Of a stretch of 64,000 nt of DNA, positions 9,255 to 18,159 are shown one piece after another. The notes under the pieces were generated by a model that worked only from the letters and a program-made list of their open reading frames with translations, was not told the DNA's origin and searched no databases. The position numbers were made by a program, and so were the translations under genes. The stretch's first letter is position 1, and every line of letters begins with the position of its first letter. The stretch is from CAZMGT01 sp964565895 (GTDB lineage Bacteria; Armatimonadota; Zipacnadia; UBA1398; CAZMGT01). The stretch lies in assembly GCA_964565895.1 (NCBI GenBank), contig CAZMGT010000001.1:186001-250000 (forward strand), given 5' to 3'.

Positions 9255-10022
9255 CTAGCTAAAAATACTGTCCAGCAACATCATTACGACAAATCCCACC
9301 ATAACGCCGGCGGTGGCCATGCGGAACGTTCCCTTGGAGTGAGTTTCCGGGATTATCTCGTCGCTAATGACGAACAACATCGCCCCCGCGGCAAAGGCAA
9401 GGGCAAAGGGAAGCGCGGAGCGGAACAAGGTAACGGCAACCACACCGAGCAGGCCGCCGATGGGCTCGACAAGGCCGGTCGCCGTGGCGATGGCCAGGGC
9501 GCGCCACCTGCTGTAGCCCAAGCCAAGCAAGGGCATGGCCACGGCGAGGCCTTCGGGCATGTTCTGCAAGCCGATCCCCACAGCGAGGCCCGTCCCGCCG
9601 GCCACATCGCCCCCGCCAAAGCCCACTCCAACTGCCAGCCCCTCGGGGAAGTTGTGAATCGTTACCGCAAGAACAAACAGCCATACCCGGCGCAGTTCGC
9701 TCCGCGGCCCCTCCGTGCCCAGGAGAAAGTGCTCGTGCGGCAGGGACCTGTCCACGACGTGCAAAAACAGCGCCCCGCAAAGTATTCCCAGGCCGACAAC
9801 CCACGGCCCATAGCCCGGCCACTGCTCGTTGCCATACTCAATCCCTGGGATAATCAGCGAAAACGAAGTAGCGGCGAGCATTACCCCAGCGGCGCCGCCG
9901 AGCATGGTGTAAAGCACTGCGTCAGAAACCCGCTTTTTAAACAAAAGCACGGGCAGCGCGCCCACGCCCGTGGCCAACCCCGCAAACAAGCTCGCCAAAA
10001 AGCCCAGCAAAATAACCCGCAT
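9255..10022 (-). CDS. ZIP-family divalent metal transporter
   Basis: A 255-residue inner-membrane protein with seven to eight hydrophobic segments. The ZIP signatures are clear: HNFPEGLAVGVGF in the fourth helix and NMPEGLAVAMPLLG in the fifth, which supply the His/Asn/Glu metal ligands of the ZupT/GufA type. It is expected to import zinc or other divalent cations. The gene starts at the ATG at 10022 and is convergent with the propeller/PA14 gene (59-bp gap containing a weak TCGCTT/AAGCGA hairpin at 9215-9231). It is divergent from the sulfatase at 10260. A link to sulfatases, which need calcium, is conceivable but not shown. Confidence 0.9.
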   Translation of the reverse strand: MRVILLGFLASLFAGLATGVGALPVLLFKKRVSDAVLYTMLGGAAGVMLAATSFSLIIPGIEYGNEQWPGYGPWVVGLGILCGALFLHVVDRSLPHEHFLLGTEGPRSELRRVWLFVLAVTIHNFPEGLAVGVGFGGGDVAGGTGLAVGIGLQNMPEGLAVAMPLLGLGYSRWRALAIATATGLVEPIGGLLGVVAVTLFRSALPFALAFAAGAMLFVISDEIIPETHSKGTFRMATAGVMVGFVVMMLLDSIFS

Positions 10023-10259
10023 TGCCGCGCCCTCTGCCTTTCGCCGGCTCCGGTCTTGTTATGGACAGAGTTACTGCTCGGGGCTGAAGATACCTGCTTT
10101 TCCCAAATGCAATCGCCTACGCAACGGTCAGCGCGCTGCATCCCCTCACAGACAAAGCGCGCGGCCGACCGCGCAGACAGGATTTCCCCAGCAGCGCAAA
10201 GAACTTACACGGCGCGATCAGGCCCCAATTTAAGCCCAGCGCTTTGGGAGGCAGCGGGA

Positions 10260-11669
10260 ATGAAAGTCAGCCGGAGAACGTTTCTTGCCAGCGCCGGGGG
10301 CGCGCTTGCTGCGTCTGCGCTTTCCACAGGCTCTTGTGCCCAGCGCGAAGGCATTAGCTCGCGCCCGCCGAACATCGTTTTCGTATATACCGACGACCAA
10401 GGGCAGTGGGCCGTGGGCGCTTATGGCAACCGCGACGTGTTCACGCCGAACATGGACCGCCTGGCCAGAGAAGGGGCGCTGTTTACCAGGGCCTTTGTCT
10501 CCACGCCCGTCTGTTCCCCCGCGCGGGCGAGCGTAATGACAAGCCTCTATAGCCACCAAACGGGTATCCACGACTATATTGCCCGCAGCGAAACCGACCT
10601 TGGCCTTGCCCTGCGCTTTACCGTCCTCCCCCAGCTTCTAAAACATGCGGGATATACCAATGCCTTGTTCGGCAAGTGGCACTTGGGCGTTCAAAAGCGA
10701 TATTGGCCGACAAACAGAGGGTTTGACCATTTCTTTGGGTTTTTAGGAGGCGGAAACAAGCCTAAAGATCCCGTTCTTTGGGTAGAAGGCAAAGAACAGA
10801 AGTTTAGCGGTTTCCTTACCGATATTCTTACCGACCATGCTATCGAATGGCTACGACGAAACTACCGCCGACCATTTACGCTGTGGCTACACACCCGCGC
10901 ACCGCACAAAAGCTATTTGCCCGTTCCGGAAGAAGACATGGCGCCTTATCGGGAAAAGGACGTTCAGGCGCCGAAGGTAGAGGGTGTCCCGCTAGAAAAA
11001 GTAAAACAGGAAAGAAGAAACTACTACGCCAGTATTACCGGGGTAGACAGGAACTTGGGAAAGATCCTTAAGGAGTTGGACCGCCTAGGAATCAGCGGGC
11101 GGACGGTCGTCGTTTTCACAAGCGACAACGGCTATATGATCGGGCAGCACGGTTTGGAAACAAAGGGCAATGGATGGACTTTAGCAACCCCACGCAAGCG
11201 CAGACCAAACATGTTCGACAACTCCATCCTTGTCCCCCTGATTATTCGCTGGCCGGGAATGATCAAACCAGGGACGGTCATCAACGAGATGGTCGCTGAG
11301 ATCGACTTCCTTCCCACGTTTTTGGACATCGTTGGCGCGTCCGTTCCCGACTACATGAAACCGGAGGGACGAAGCTTCCTTCCTCTTCTCCGCGGCGAAA
11401 AGCCCACTTGGCGCGATACGATCTACGGCAGCTACGACATGCATCACGGCGCAGTCGCCAACATGCGCATGATTCGCACCGAGGAGTGGAAGCTCGTCCG
11501 GCACTTTGAGCCCGGCGTGGCGGATGAGCTATATAATTTGAAGGACGACCCAGGCGAGCTACGCAACCTGCACGGCAAGCCGGAAACACGGGCGATAGAA
11601 CAAGAGCTTGTGGCAAAGCTCGCCGCCTGGCAGCGGGCAACAAACGACCCCTTGGCGCCCGAGACCTAG
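10260..11669 (+). CDS. Tat-exported type I sulfatase
   Basis: A 469-residue formylglycine-dependent sulfatase, expected to remove sulfate esters from a carbohydrate outside the cytoplasm. The ATG at 10260 is preceded by GGGAGGCAGCGGGA; the open frame extends far upstream to 9339, but that stretch overlaps the antisense of the transporter and is not coding. The N-terminus has a Tat motif (SRRTFLASAGG). Sulfatase landmarks are the metal-binding PNIVFVYTDDQG, the maturation motif CSPAR (Cys85) and the GKWHLG block. The C-terminal LYNLKDDPGELRNL is typical of S1 sulfatases. Substrate cannot be told from sequence. A terminator follows at 11699-11733. Confidence 0.95.
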   Translation: MKVSRRTFLASAGGALAASALSTGSCAQREGISSRPPNIVFVYTDDQGQWAVGAYGNRDVFTPNMDRLAREGALFTRAFVSTPVCSPARASVMTSLYSHQTGIHDYIARSETDLGLALRFTVLPQLLKHAGYTNALFGKWHLGVQKRYWPTNRGFDHFFGFLGGGNKPKDPVLWVEGKEQKFSGFLTDILTDHAIEWLRRNYRRPFTLWLHTRAPHKSYLPVPEEDMAPYREKDVQAPKVEGVPLEKVKQERRNYYASITGVDRNLGKILKELDRLGISGRTVVVFTSDNGYMIGQHGLETKGNGWTLATPRKRRPNMFDNSILVPLIIRWPGMIKPGTVINEMVAEIDFLPTFLDIVGASVPDYMKPEGRSFLPLLRGEKPTWRDTIYGSYDMHHGAVANMRMIRTEEWKLVRHFEPGVADELYNLKDDPGELRNLHGKPETRAIEQELVAKLAAWQRATNDPLAPET

Positions 11670-11698
11670 GCCCGCGTCGCTTTCCTGGTTGACGCTGC

Positions 11699-11733
11699 CG
11701 GGGCAAGGTGAGCTAGGGCTTGCCCCGCTTTTT
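11699..11733 (+). terminator. Intrinsic terminator after the 10260 sulfatase
   Basis: A perfect 9-bp stem, CGGGGCAAG (11699-11707) with CTTGCCCCG (11719-11727), is followed by CTTTTT on the plus strand. The loop holds the stop codon of the convergent GH29 gene (11713-11715). The T tract lies on the plus strand only, so it should stop transcription from the sulfatase. Confidence 0.7.
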
Positions 11734-12957
11734 CCTCGTCCGCACATAAAGCATGTCCTGCTTGGGTACAGAGGCGCACTCGACCTCAAGCACGGACACT
11801 AGTTTGTCCGGAGGGTCTTCCGGCAGTCCAACAAACTGCACGCGAAAACGGTCCTGGCGGAAAGCAACCTTCTTGCCTTCCGGTAGCAGCCTCGCGCCGA
11901 CCACCTTCGAGCGCAGCCCGCCGATAGTCACCGTTTCGCCCGGCCAAAAGTGCACGTGCACATACAACGTTTTTCCTTTACGCGTAAACCCCGCAAAGAC
12001 CGATCTTTTCGCCCCACACACTTCGGCACCATAAATCGTGTGCCCGTACTTGTCCATCCATTCGCCAACAGCGTTAAGAATGCGCACCGAGGGAGGGGGC
12101 ACCGAGCCGTCTGCTCTGGGGCCAATGTTCAGCAGATAGTTCCCGCCGTCTCGCGCGCAGGTAATGAGGTTGCGGATGATTCGTTTCGGCGACTTCCACG
12201 CATCGTCCGCGCGGTGATATCCCCAGCTATCATTCATGGTCATACACACTTCCCAAGCGCGGCCCTCGCGCTCGGGAACGATCTTTTGCTCGGGGGTGCT
12301 AAAGTCACCGGGGAGCTTGTTGCGGTTGTTGACGATAATATCCGGCTGGAGCTCGCGCACCATGCGGTTCATCTTCTCCGACTCCCAGCCCTCGGCATCT
12401 AGCGGCCAGGCCACGTCATACCACAGGATGTCGATTTTTCCGTAGTTTGTACACAATTCGCGAATCTGCCCGTGAATGTATTCCACAAACCGCTTGCGCG
12501 CGTTTTCGTCCTCGGCGCAGCGCGCGCCGTCGGGGTGGTGCCAGTCCATCAGCGAGTAGTAAAAGCCCACGCGCAGCCCTTCGGCGCGGGCCGCCTCGAC
12601 GTATTCCGCAACAAGGTCGCGCCCGCACGCTCGCTTGGGGGCGCAGTAGTCGGTAAGCTCTGAATTAAACAAGCAAAAGCCATCGTGGTGCTTGGTCGTC
12701 ATCACCATATATTTCATCCCCGCGCGCTTGGCTAGCTTCGCCCAACGCCGCGCGGCGTTTTTCTTCGGCTGAAACACGTCGGCAAGCTTCTCATACTCAT
12801 CCAGGGGAATTGCCTCGTTTTCCATCACCCATTCGTGCCTGCCTAACACGCTATACAGGCCCCAGTGGATAAACATTCCGAACTTCGCCTCGTGCCACCA
12901 CTTCATTCGCCTAATGCGGTCCCTCGTCTCTGCATCGAGCTTTTGCACCTTGGCCAT
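11713..12957 (-). CDS. Alpha-L-fucosidase, GH29 family
   Basis: A 414-residue retaining fucosidase that removes terminal alpha-L-fucose. Landmarks are WWHEAKFGMFIHWGLYSV near the N-terminus, KHHDGFCLFNS, and the likely nucleophile aspartate in DILWYDVAWPL; a small C-terminal beta domain follows. The start is the ATG at 12957 because GGGAGGGAGCGTGAA precedes it and the alignment to the family begins just after; the frame itself is open to 13038. No signal peptide is visible, so the enzyme is probably cytoplasmic and would act on imported oligosaccharides. It is convergent with the sulfatase at 10260 and divergent from the GH2 gene at 13180. It resembles the second GH29 at 61533 in its core blocks. 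Confidence 0.93.
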   Translation of the reverse strand: MAKVQKLDAETRDRIRRMKWWHEAKFGMFIHWGLYSVLGRHEWVMENEAIPLDEYEKLADVFQPKKNAARRWAKLAKRAGMKYMVMTTKHHDGFCLFNSELTDYCAPKRACGRDLVAEYVEAARAEGLRVGFYYSLMDWHHPDGARCAEDENARKRFVEYIHGQIRELCTNYGKIDILWYDVAWPLDAEGWESEKMNRMVRELQPDIIVNNRNKLPGDFSTPEQKIVPEREGRAWEVCMTMNDSWGYHRADDAWKSPKRIIRNLITCARDGGNYLLNIGPRADGSVPPPSVRILNAVGEWMDKYGHTIYGAEVCGAKRSVFAGFTRKGKTLYVHVHFWPGETVTIGGLRSKVVGARLLPEGKKVAFRQDRFRVQFVGLPEDPPDKLVSVLEVECASVPKQDMLYVRTRKKRGKP

Positions 12958-13076
12958 TTCACGCTCCCTCCCGCTTAATTCCGCCCGATGGTTGTCGCAG
13001 CTTGCAAATTCCTCCGCCTGGCGTGTTCTCCTGCGCAATAGCGAGAGCGCCGGGCAAACTCATCCCTCTGCGTCAG

Positions 13077-13092
13077 CGTTGCCTGGGCAACG
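13077..13092. promoter_or_regulatory. Near-perfect palindrome, candidate operator
   Basis: CGTTGCC and GGCAACG separated by two bases form a 7+7 inverted repeat, 19 bp upstream of the -35 box of the GH2 promoter. Position and symmetry fit a dimeric regulator site; no regulator is identified. It also lies between two divergent genes and could affect either. Confidence 0.4.
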
Positions 13093-13111
13093 GTGCGGCC
13101 CTCGTGTGGCG

Positions 13112-13140
13112 TTGACAGGGCTCATCGCCCCCCGTAGTAT
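13112..13140 (+). promoter_or_regulatory. Sigma70-like promoter of the GH2 gene
   Basis: The -35 box is TTGACA (13112-13117) and the -10 box is TAGTAT (13135-13140), with an exact 17-bp spacer. The start codon is 40 bp downstream, and GGAAAGGGG serves as Shine-Dalgarno. Confidence 0.7.
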
Positions 13141-13179
13141 GTCTCCCGCGACAAACCGCCGGGAAAGGGGTTTTGTAAA

Positions 13180-16100
13180 ATGCGCTTTTGCGCGCTTGTC
13201 TGCCTTGCTGTGCTGGGCCTATGCCTTTGTTCTTCCGCGGCACAGCGCGTTCCTTGGCCGGAACACCCGCGGCCGGACTTTATGCGCGAACAGTGGTTGA
13301 ACCTCAACGGTCAGTGGGAGTTTGAGTTCGACCCTAAGAACGTGGGCGAGAAACTTCGCTGGTTTGAGCGCAGCGGCCGTCGCTTTTCCCAGGCAATTGT
13401 TGTGCCTTTCCCATGGCAGGCTAAGTTAAGTGGAATTGCTGCTGTGGACTATCATGGTGTTGCGTGGTATGCGAAAGAAGTGGTCGTCCCCAAAAAGTGG
13501 AACGGCAAGCATGTATGGTTGTGTTTCGGAGCGGTAGATTGGTATGCCAAAGTGTGGGTTAATGGGAAACTCGTCGGCGACCACGTGGGGGGCTACACGC
13601 CTTTTGCGTTCGACATTACCTCACTCGCTCCGCCGGGCCAGGCGGCGCGAATTGTCGTTCGCGCAGAGGACTATACGTCGCGCGAACAACCCGTGGGCAA
13701 GCAGGTCGGCTGGTATACGCCGACGGGCGGAATCTGGCAAACAGTATACCTCGAAGCTCGCGGCGAAGCGTACGTAGACTCCCTGCGCATTATCCCCAAA
13801 CTACTTGACGGCGAGCGCGCGGCAAAGCTTAGTTTCGAGGTAGATCTCCGCGGAGCGGCGGCGAATTGCGATGTTCTCGTTGATCTCGCGGGGCAGACTA
13901 TTCGCCTCGCGCGGGTCCTGAAAACCCTAAGTTGGCGCGGGGAAGCGACGATAGCCAACCCCCAGCTCTGGTCGCCCGAGCACCCGCATCTTTACGACGT
14001 GGTTGTCCGCGTCCTCAGGGAGGGGCGGGAGCTAGACTGCGTGCGCAGCTACGCCGGAATCCGCGAGGTTAGCGTCGCCCGCGCTCCCGGCCGCGAGTAT
14101 ACATATATTTACCTCAACGGCAAGCCAATATATCTTCGCGGCGCCCTCCATCAATCATTTCACCCAGATGGAATTTACCAGTATCCTGACGACGCGACCA
14201 TGCGCCACGACTACGAATACGCAAAGAGCATTGGGCTAAACTTCCTGCGCATTCACATCAAAAGCGAGATCCCGCGCGCTTTATACTGGGCCGACCGCCT
14301 TGGCGTGCTCATTATGCAGGACCAACCAAACTTTCTTAACTTTACCTCGCGCGCGCAAAAGAATTGGGAGCTTACCTTGCGCGAGACGATTCGTCGCGAC
14401 TTTAATCATCCCTCAATAATCGCCTGGTGCAACTTTAACGAGACGTGGGGCATTGGAGCCGGCGGATATACTCCCGACAGGCAGCAGTGGGTTAAGAAGA
14501 TGTACTTGCTCACCAAACAGCTTGACCCCACTCGCCTCGTCGAGGACAACAGCGCAAACAAACGCGACCATGTGTGCACCGACATCAATAGCTGGCACTT
14601 TTACATTAACGATTACCAACGCGCCCGGGAGGCAATCGCTCAGGTCGTGCAAAATACCTATCCGGGATCACAATTCAACTACGCAAAGGGTTACAAACAA
14701 ACTAACGCGCCACTGATTAACAGCGAATACGGGGGCATTAGCGCGGGAAAAGGGGACCAAGATATTTCGTGGTGCTTTAAGTTTCTCACAAACGAGCTGC
14801 GCAAGCACGACAAGATCTGCGGCTACGTGTACACCGAGCTTACCGACATCGAATGGGAGCATAACGGGTTTTTAAACTATGACCGAACAGAAAAAGAGTT
14901 TGGCTACGACTATTGGTTTCCCGGCTTTACCCTGGCTGACTTGAACTGTCCCGACTTCGTCGTCCTTGACTCGCCGCCGTGCCCCACCGTCGCCCCTGGG
15001 GCTGAGCTTGAGGTGCCTGTGTTCGTCAGCCACTGGTCTGACTACCGGGCGCGAGAGCTCCGGCTATATTGGGCGCTCGATTACCTCGACCGTTTTGGGA
15101 CGATGCATCGCGATGTTGTTTCTGGGTCGCGTGACATATCGTGGGAGCAGTACGCGGTTACTCCCCTGGGAACCATTAACGTGCGCGTGCCTAACGATGC
15201 GCCGGCTGCCGGCGTGCTGCGTGTATGGGTTGGTGACGTCTCTTCGCCGAAGCTTGCCGCGAACTACATTAACTTTCACATAGACTCCTCGTTGCCCAGG
15301 ATAGAGGTAATTGACGAACAAACGATTGCCTTGCGGTTTAACCCAAACCAGGTATCGGCGTGGAGCTGGAAAGCGCCGGATGTTCCTTCGTTAACTTCCA
15401 TGCCCGAGGATAAAGTGTTTGCCTACGGCGAGGGTCACCTCGCTTATGAAATAAACCTTCCGGAAAGGATTCCCGCTGATGCTCTGCGCCGCGTAGAGTT
15501 TCTCGCGGAACTTTCCGCAAAGGCCAAGGACGAGCGACTCGCCTGGCCTGCGCGAAAAAAGCCGTTTGACTACCCTCAGACAGACAAAGGGCGCAAGTGG
15601 CCCACCGATATCCGCATTACACTTGCCGGCGCACAGGTCCTGCAAACGACGCTTAAGGACGACCCCGCAGATGCTCGGGGCGTGCTTTCGCACAAGTTTC
15701 GTTTTCACCCGGGATCGTACGGCTGGCTGGTTCGCGCGGTGCTTGATGCGCGACGAGGCGACAAAGCGCTGCGGCGCATTGCGAGCACCGGAAAGCTTGA
15801 GGTGCACATCGAGGTGCCCCATGATGCTGCGCACCGTGGGGGGCTCGCCGTGTTTGGCGACCGGCTTGGGCGCTATCCTCTCGACCCCACGGTGATTTTG
15901 CACTTCTCGCGCCCCCACGGCATCGCCGCCGGCTTTCGGGCAAACGAGCCCGTTGTTGCTCGCGCTCTAATCGTCAAGCGAGAGGTTCTTCTCCCCACCG
16001 CAGAGCGTGGCGCGGCCCAGTGGAGGTATACTACGACGAGGCCGCCCGCAAACTGGACGGCAGCGGACTACGACGACTCCCCTTGGAAAATCGGTCGCGG

Positions 16101-16431
16101 CGGGTTCGGCAAGCGCGGAACCCCAAACGCGATAATAAACACCGACTGGCACGGGGCCGACATTTGGCTTAGGCGGACTTTTGATGTGTCACAACCTAGT
16201 CGCGTTTCCGAGTTGCTCGTTCGGCTCTACCACGACGAAGACGCAGAGATATATGTAAACGGCAAGCTCGCGCTTAAGCTTACCGGATACGTAACGCAGT
16301 ACGTCGAGCATCCTCTCAGCAAAGAAGTTTTGCGTCTTCTCAAGCCGCGGGGCAATGTGATCGCCGTGCACTGCCGCCAGACACGGGGCGGGCAGAATAT
16401 TGATGTAGGGCTGATCGCTTTGCGTAAATGA
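13180..16431 (+). CDS. Exported GH2 glycoside hydrolase (beta-galactosidase/glucuronidase type)
   Basis: A 1,083-residue clan-A hydrolase with a signal peptide (MRFCALVCLAVLGLCLCSSA). The order is an N-terminal sugar-binding jelly roll beginning REQWLNLNGQWEFEFDP, an immunoglobulin-like domain, a TIM barrel with acid/base Glu421 in WCNFNETWG and nucleophile Glu516 in INSEYGG, and a long C-terminal region. The end (about 940-1080) looks like another galactose-binding-type domain (YDDSPWKIGRGGFGKRGTPN, then EIYVNGKLALKL). GH2 includes beta-galactosidases, glucuronidases and mannosidases; the exact sugar is unresolved. It has its own promoter and is convergent with a sulfatase. Confidence 0.92.
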   Translation: MRFCALVCLAVLGLCLCSSAAQRVPWPEHPRPDFMREQWLNLNGQWEFEFDPKNVGEKLRWFERSGRRFSQAIVVPFPWQAKLSGIAAVDYHGVAWYAKEVVVPKKWNGKHVWLCFGAVDWYAKVWVNGKLVGDHVGGYTPFAFDITSLAPPGQAARIVVRAEDYTSREQPVGKQVGWYTPTGGIWQTVYLEARGEAYVDSLRIIPKLLDGERAAKLSFEVDLRGAAANCDVLVDLAGQTIRLARVLKTLSWRGEATIANPQLWSPEHPHLYDVVVRVLREGRELDCVRSYAGIREVSVARAPGREYTYIYLNGKPIYLRGALHQSFHPDGIYQYPDDATMRHDYEYAKSIGLNFLRIHIKSEIPRALYWADRLGVLIMQDQPNFLNFTSRAQKNWELTLRETIRRDFNHPSIIAWCNFNETWGIGAGGYTPDRQQWVKKMYLLTKQLDPTRLVEDNSANKRDHVCTDINSWHFYINDYQRAREAIAQVVQNTYPGSQFNYAKGYKQTNAPLINSEYGGISAGKGDQDISWCFKFLTNELRKHDKICGYVYTELTDIEWEHNGFLNYDRTEKEFGYDYWFPGFTLADLNCPDFVVLDSPPCPTVAPGAELEVPVFVSHWSDYRARELRLYWALDYLDRFGTMHRDVVSGSRDISWEQYAVTPLGTINVRVPNDAPAAGVLRVWVGDVSSPKLAANYINFHIDSSLPRIEVIDEQTIALRFNPNQVSAWSWKAPDVPSLTSMPEDKVFAYGEGHLAYEINLPERIPADALRRVEFLAELSAKAKDERLAWPARKKPFDYPQTDKGRKWPTDIRITLAGAQVLQTTLKDDPADARGVLSHKFRFHPGSYGWLVRAVLDARRGDKALRRIASTGKLEVHIEVPHDAAHRGGLAVFGDRLGRYPLDPTVILHFSRPHGIAAGFRANEPVVARALIVKREVLLPTAERGAAQWRYTTTRPPANWTAADYDDSPWKIGRGGFGKRGTPNAIINTDWHGADIWLRRTFDVSQPSRVSELLVRLYHDEDAEIYVNGKLALKLTGYVTQYVEHPLSKEVLRLLKPRGNVIAVHCRQTRGGQNIDVGLIALRK

Positions 16432-16458
16432 CGTGCGCCGCCCCGAGGGCGGACAAGG

Positions 16459-16475
16459 TAGTTTCCCGGAAACTA
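16459..16475. terminator. Hairpin between convergent GH2 and sulfatase genes
   Basis: TAGTTTCC and GGAAACTA with one central base form an 8+8 inverted repeat covering the stop codon of the sulfatase (16473-16475). There is no long T tract, so termination is tentative. Its core resembles the hairpin at 25117-25155. Confidence 0.4.
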
Positions 16476-17960
16476 TTCCGCCGTAGGACACAAGGCATAA
16501 TAGTTCCTCTTTGCCTGCTTGGCGACGTAAGCGCCGCTGGGCAAGTCGTCCTCTGTGCGAATCGTCCACTTTAGCAGTTCCTCGAGCAACATCGTGCGCA
16601 CATCCGCATATGCTTCGTTTGCGTAGAGATTTTCCAGCTCTCCGGGGTCGTTTTCAAGGTCATACAATTCCCCACGCCCCATCATGTCAAACGTAAGCTT
16701 CCACTTGCCCATGCGCACCATTTTCATGTTTCCGCTTTGGGTAAAACAGTTTAACTCGTCAAAAGAATGCTCGTCCCAGTCGAAGTGCAGCGGGGGCTTC
16801 TCATCCTCTCCATAATATACGCCGCCAAAACCAAGCTCGGCGTAAATACTACGAAACTCCTCCTCAGGAAACTCCTCGCTAGCTAACACCGGCCACAGGC
16901 TGCGCCCTTGCACCCCATATGGTATCTCTACGCCAAGAGCCTCACACAGCGTGGGCATAATATCAACAAGGGAGACAAACTCACTGCGTAGCTCCTCTTC
17001 AGCCCTAATCCCAGGCCCGACAAAAATTAGCGGCACACGAACGAGACACTCCGGCAAGCCAATGCCCTTACGCTGCAGACCGTAGTCGCCTGCATAGTCG
17101 CCGTGGTCCGCGGTGAATACTACAATTGTATTGTTCAACAAACCTTGCTCCTCAAGGTAGTTAATGAAACGTCGGATTTGGTCGTCGATCAGCCTAATCA
17201 TTCCGCAATAGTTCGCGCGATAACGCCGCCAGTGGTTGTCGTACCCTGGTCGCTTGTGCTCGATCATTTTTCGTTCCCAGCGCCACTTCATTCCCTTGTT
17301 CTCCAGCACCTCTGGCCCGGCGACTCTCTCCGGTAGCGAATCCTCGGGAAACATGCTAAAGTATGGCTCGGGCACTTGGTACGGATTGTGCGGTTCCGCG
17401 AAACTTAGCCAGAGAAAAAATGGCCTATCGTCAAGTTGATCAATACACTCGATAGCGTCGCGCACGACGCGATACGGCGGTTGACATTCCAGGGGAAAGG
17501 GCGTGGGCTCCAAGCTAACGCCGTGATCGAGCGACTTTAGCCATTCGTCCATCTCCTGCTCCTGCGCTGTTTTTCGTTCTGGTCGTCCTCCTCCGTGATG
17601 CCCGTAAAGCGAGCAAAAGTCGAATTCCTCGCGCTTTAAGTGGCTGTGGTTTTTCCCGCAAATGTTAATGGAGTAGCCCAACTTGCGCAGAATGCGAACG
17701 AGATCGGTTGGCGCATACATGTTCGCAATTCCGCCGTTTTCCCTGACCCTCGTAGCCTTGGGGAAGCGCCCGGAAAACATACTACAGCGCGCAGGGGCAC
17801 ACACGGGCATCGGCGTGTAGGCGTTGGCGAACCTCACCCCGCGCCGCGCAAACTCGTCTAAAAAAGGCGTGGTGTCCAAAGCAAAGCCCATTGCCCGCGA
17901 AAAGTCAGCGCGCTGCTGATCGGTCATGATGATTACAATGTTAGGCTTGTTTTTTTCCAT
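16473..17960 (-). CDS. Type I sulfatase without signal peptide
   Basis: A 495-residue sulfatase starting MEKNKPNIVIIMTDQQRADF directly at the metal-binding strand, with no leader, so a cytoplasmic site is likely. The maturation motif is CAPAR (Cys54). Other blocks are GKNHSHLKREEFDF, FTADHGDYAGDYGLQRKG and the C-terminal ELYDLENDPGELENL. GGGAGGGCAAG precedes the ATG at 17960. It lies 199 bp downstream of the GH95 gene on the same strand. It would act on sulfated mono- or oligosaccharides after uptake; the substrate is unknown. Confidence 0.93.
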   Translation of the reverse strand: MEKNKPNIVIIMTDQQRADFSRAMGFALDTTPFLDEFARRGVRFANAYTPMPVCAPARCSMFSGRFPKATRVRENGGIANMYAPTDLVRILRKLGYSINICGKNHSHLKREEFDFCSLYGHHGGGRPERKTAQEQEMDEWLKSLDHGVSLEPTPFPLECQPPYRVVRDAIECIDQLDDRPFFLWLSFAEPHNPYQVPEPYFSMFPEDSLPERVAGPEVLENKGMKWRWERKMIEHKRPGYDNHWRRYRANYCGMIRLIDDQIRRFINYLEEQGLLNNTIVVFTADHGDYAGDYGLQRKGIGLPECLVRVPLIFVGPGIRAEEELRSEFVSLVDIMPTLCEALGVEIPYGVQGRSLWPVLASEEFPEEEFRSIYAELGFGGVYYGEDEKPPLHFDWDEHSFDELNCFTQSGNMKMVRMGKWKLTFDMMGRGELYDLENDPGELENLYANEAYADVRTMLLEELLKWTIRTEDDLPSGAYVAKQAKRNYYALCPTAE

Positions 17961-18159
17961 CTTGCCCTCCCGAAAGATCTGTGAGAGACGTTGGCCGCTT
18001 GCGTAGATGCTGCTGAGTTGCCGAGCGCCGAGGCGGCTTTGCGGCAGTGCATGTTAGTTGCTTGGCTGGTGTGAGTGAAGAGTTGCGTAGGTGTCTCGTT
18101 CGCTGCGTATCCCTCTGTTGTAGGCAGGGTCTTCCTTGGCCAAATGGGAGGCAACCACC

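Noticed and set aside
9339..10259. N-terminal extension of the sulfatase frame
   Set aside because: It overlaps the ZIP transporter on the other strand and lacks protein-like composition; the Tat leader and ribosome site place the start at 10260.
17933..18154. 73-codon minus-strand frame between GH95 and a sulfatase
   Set aside because: No ribosome site, no recognisable content, overlaps the sulfatase start.
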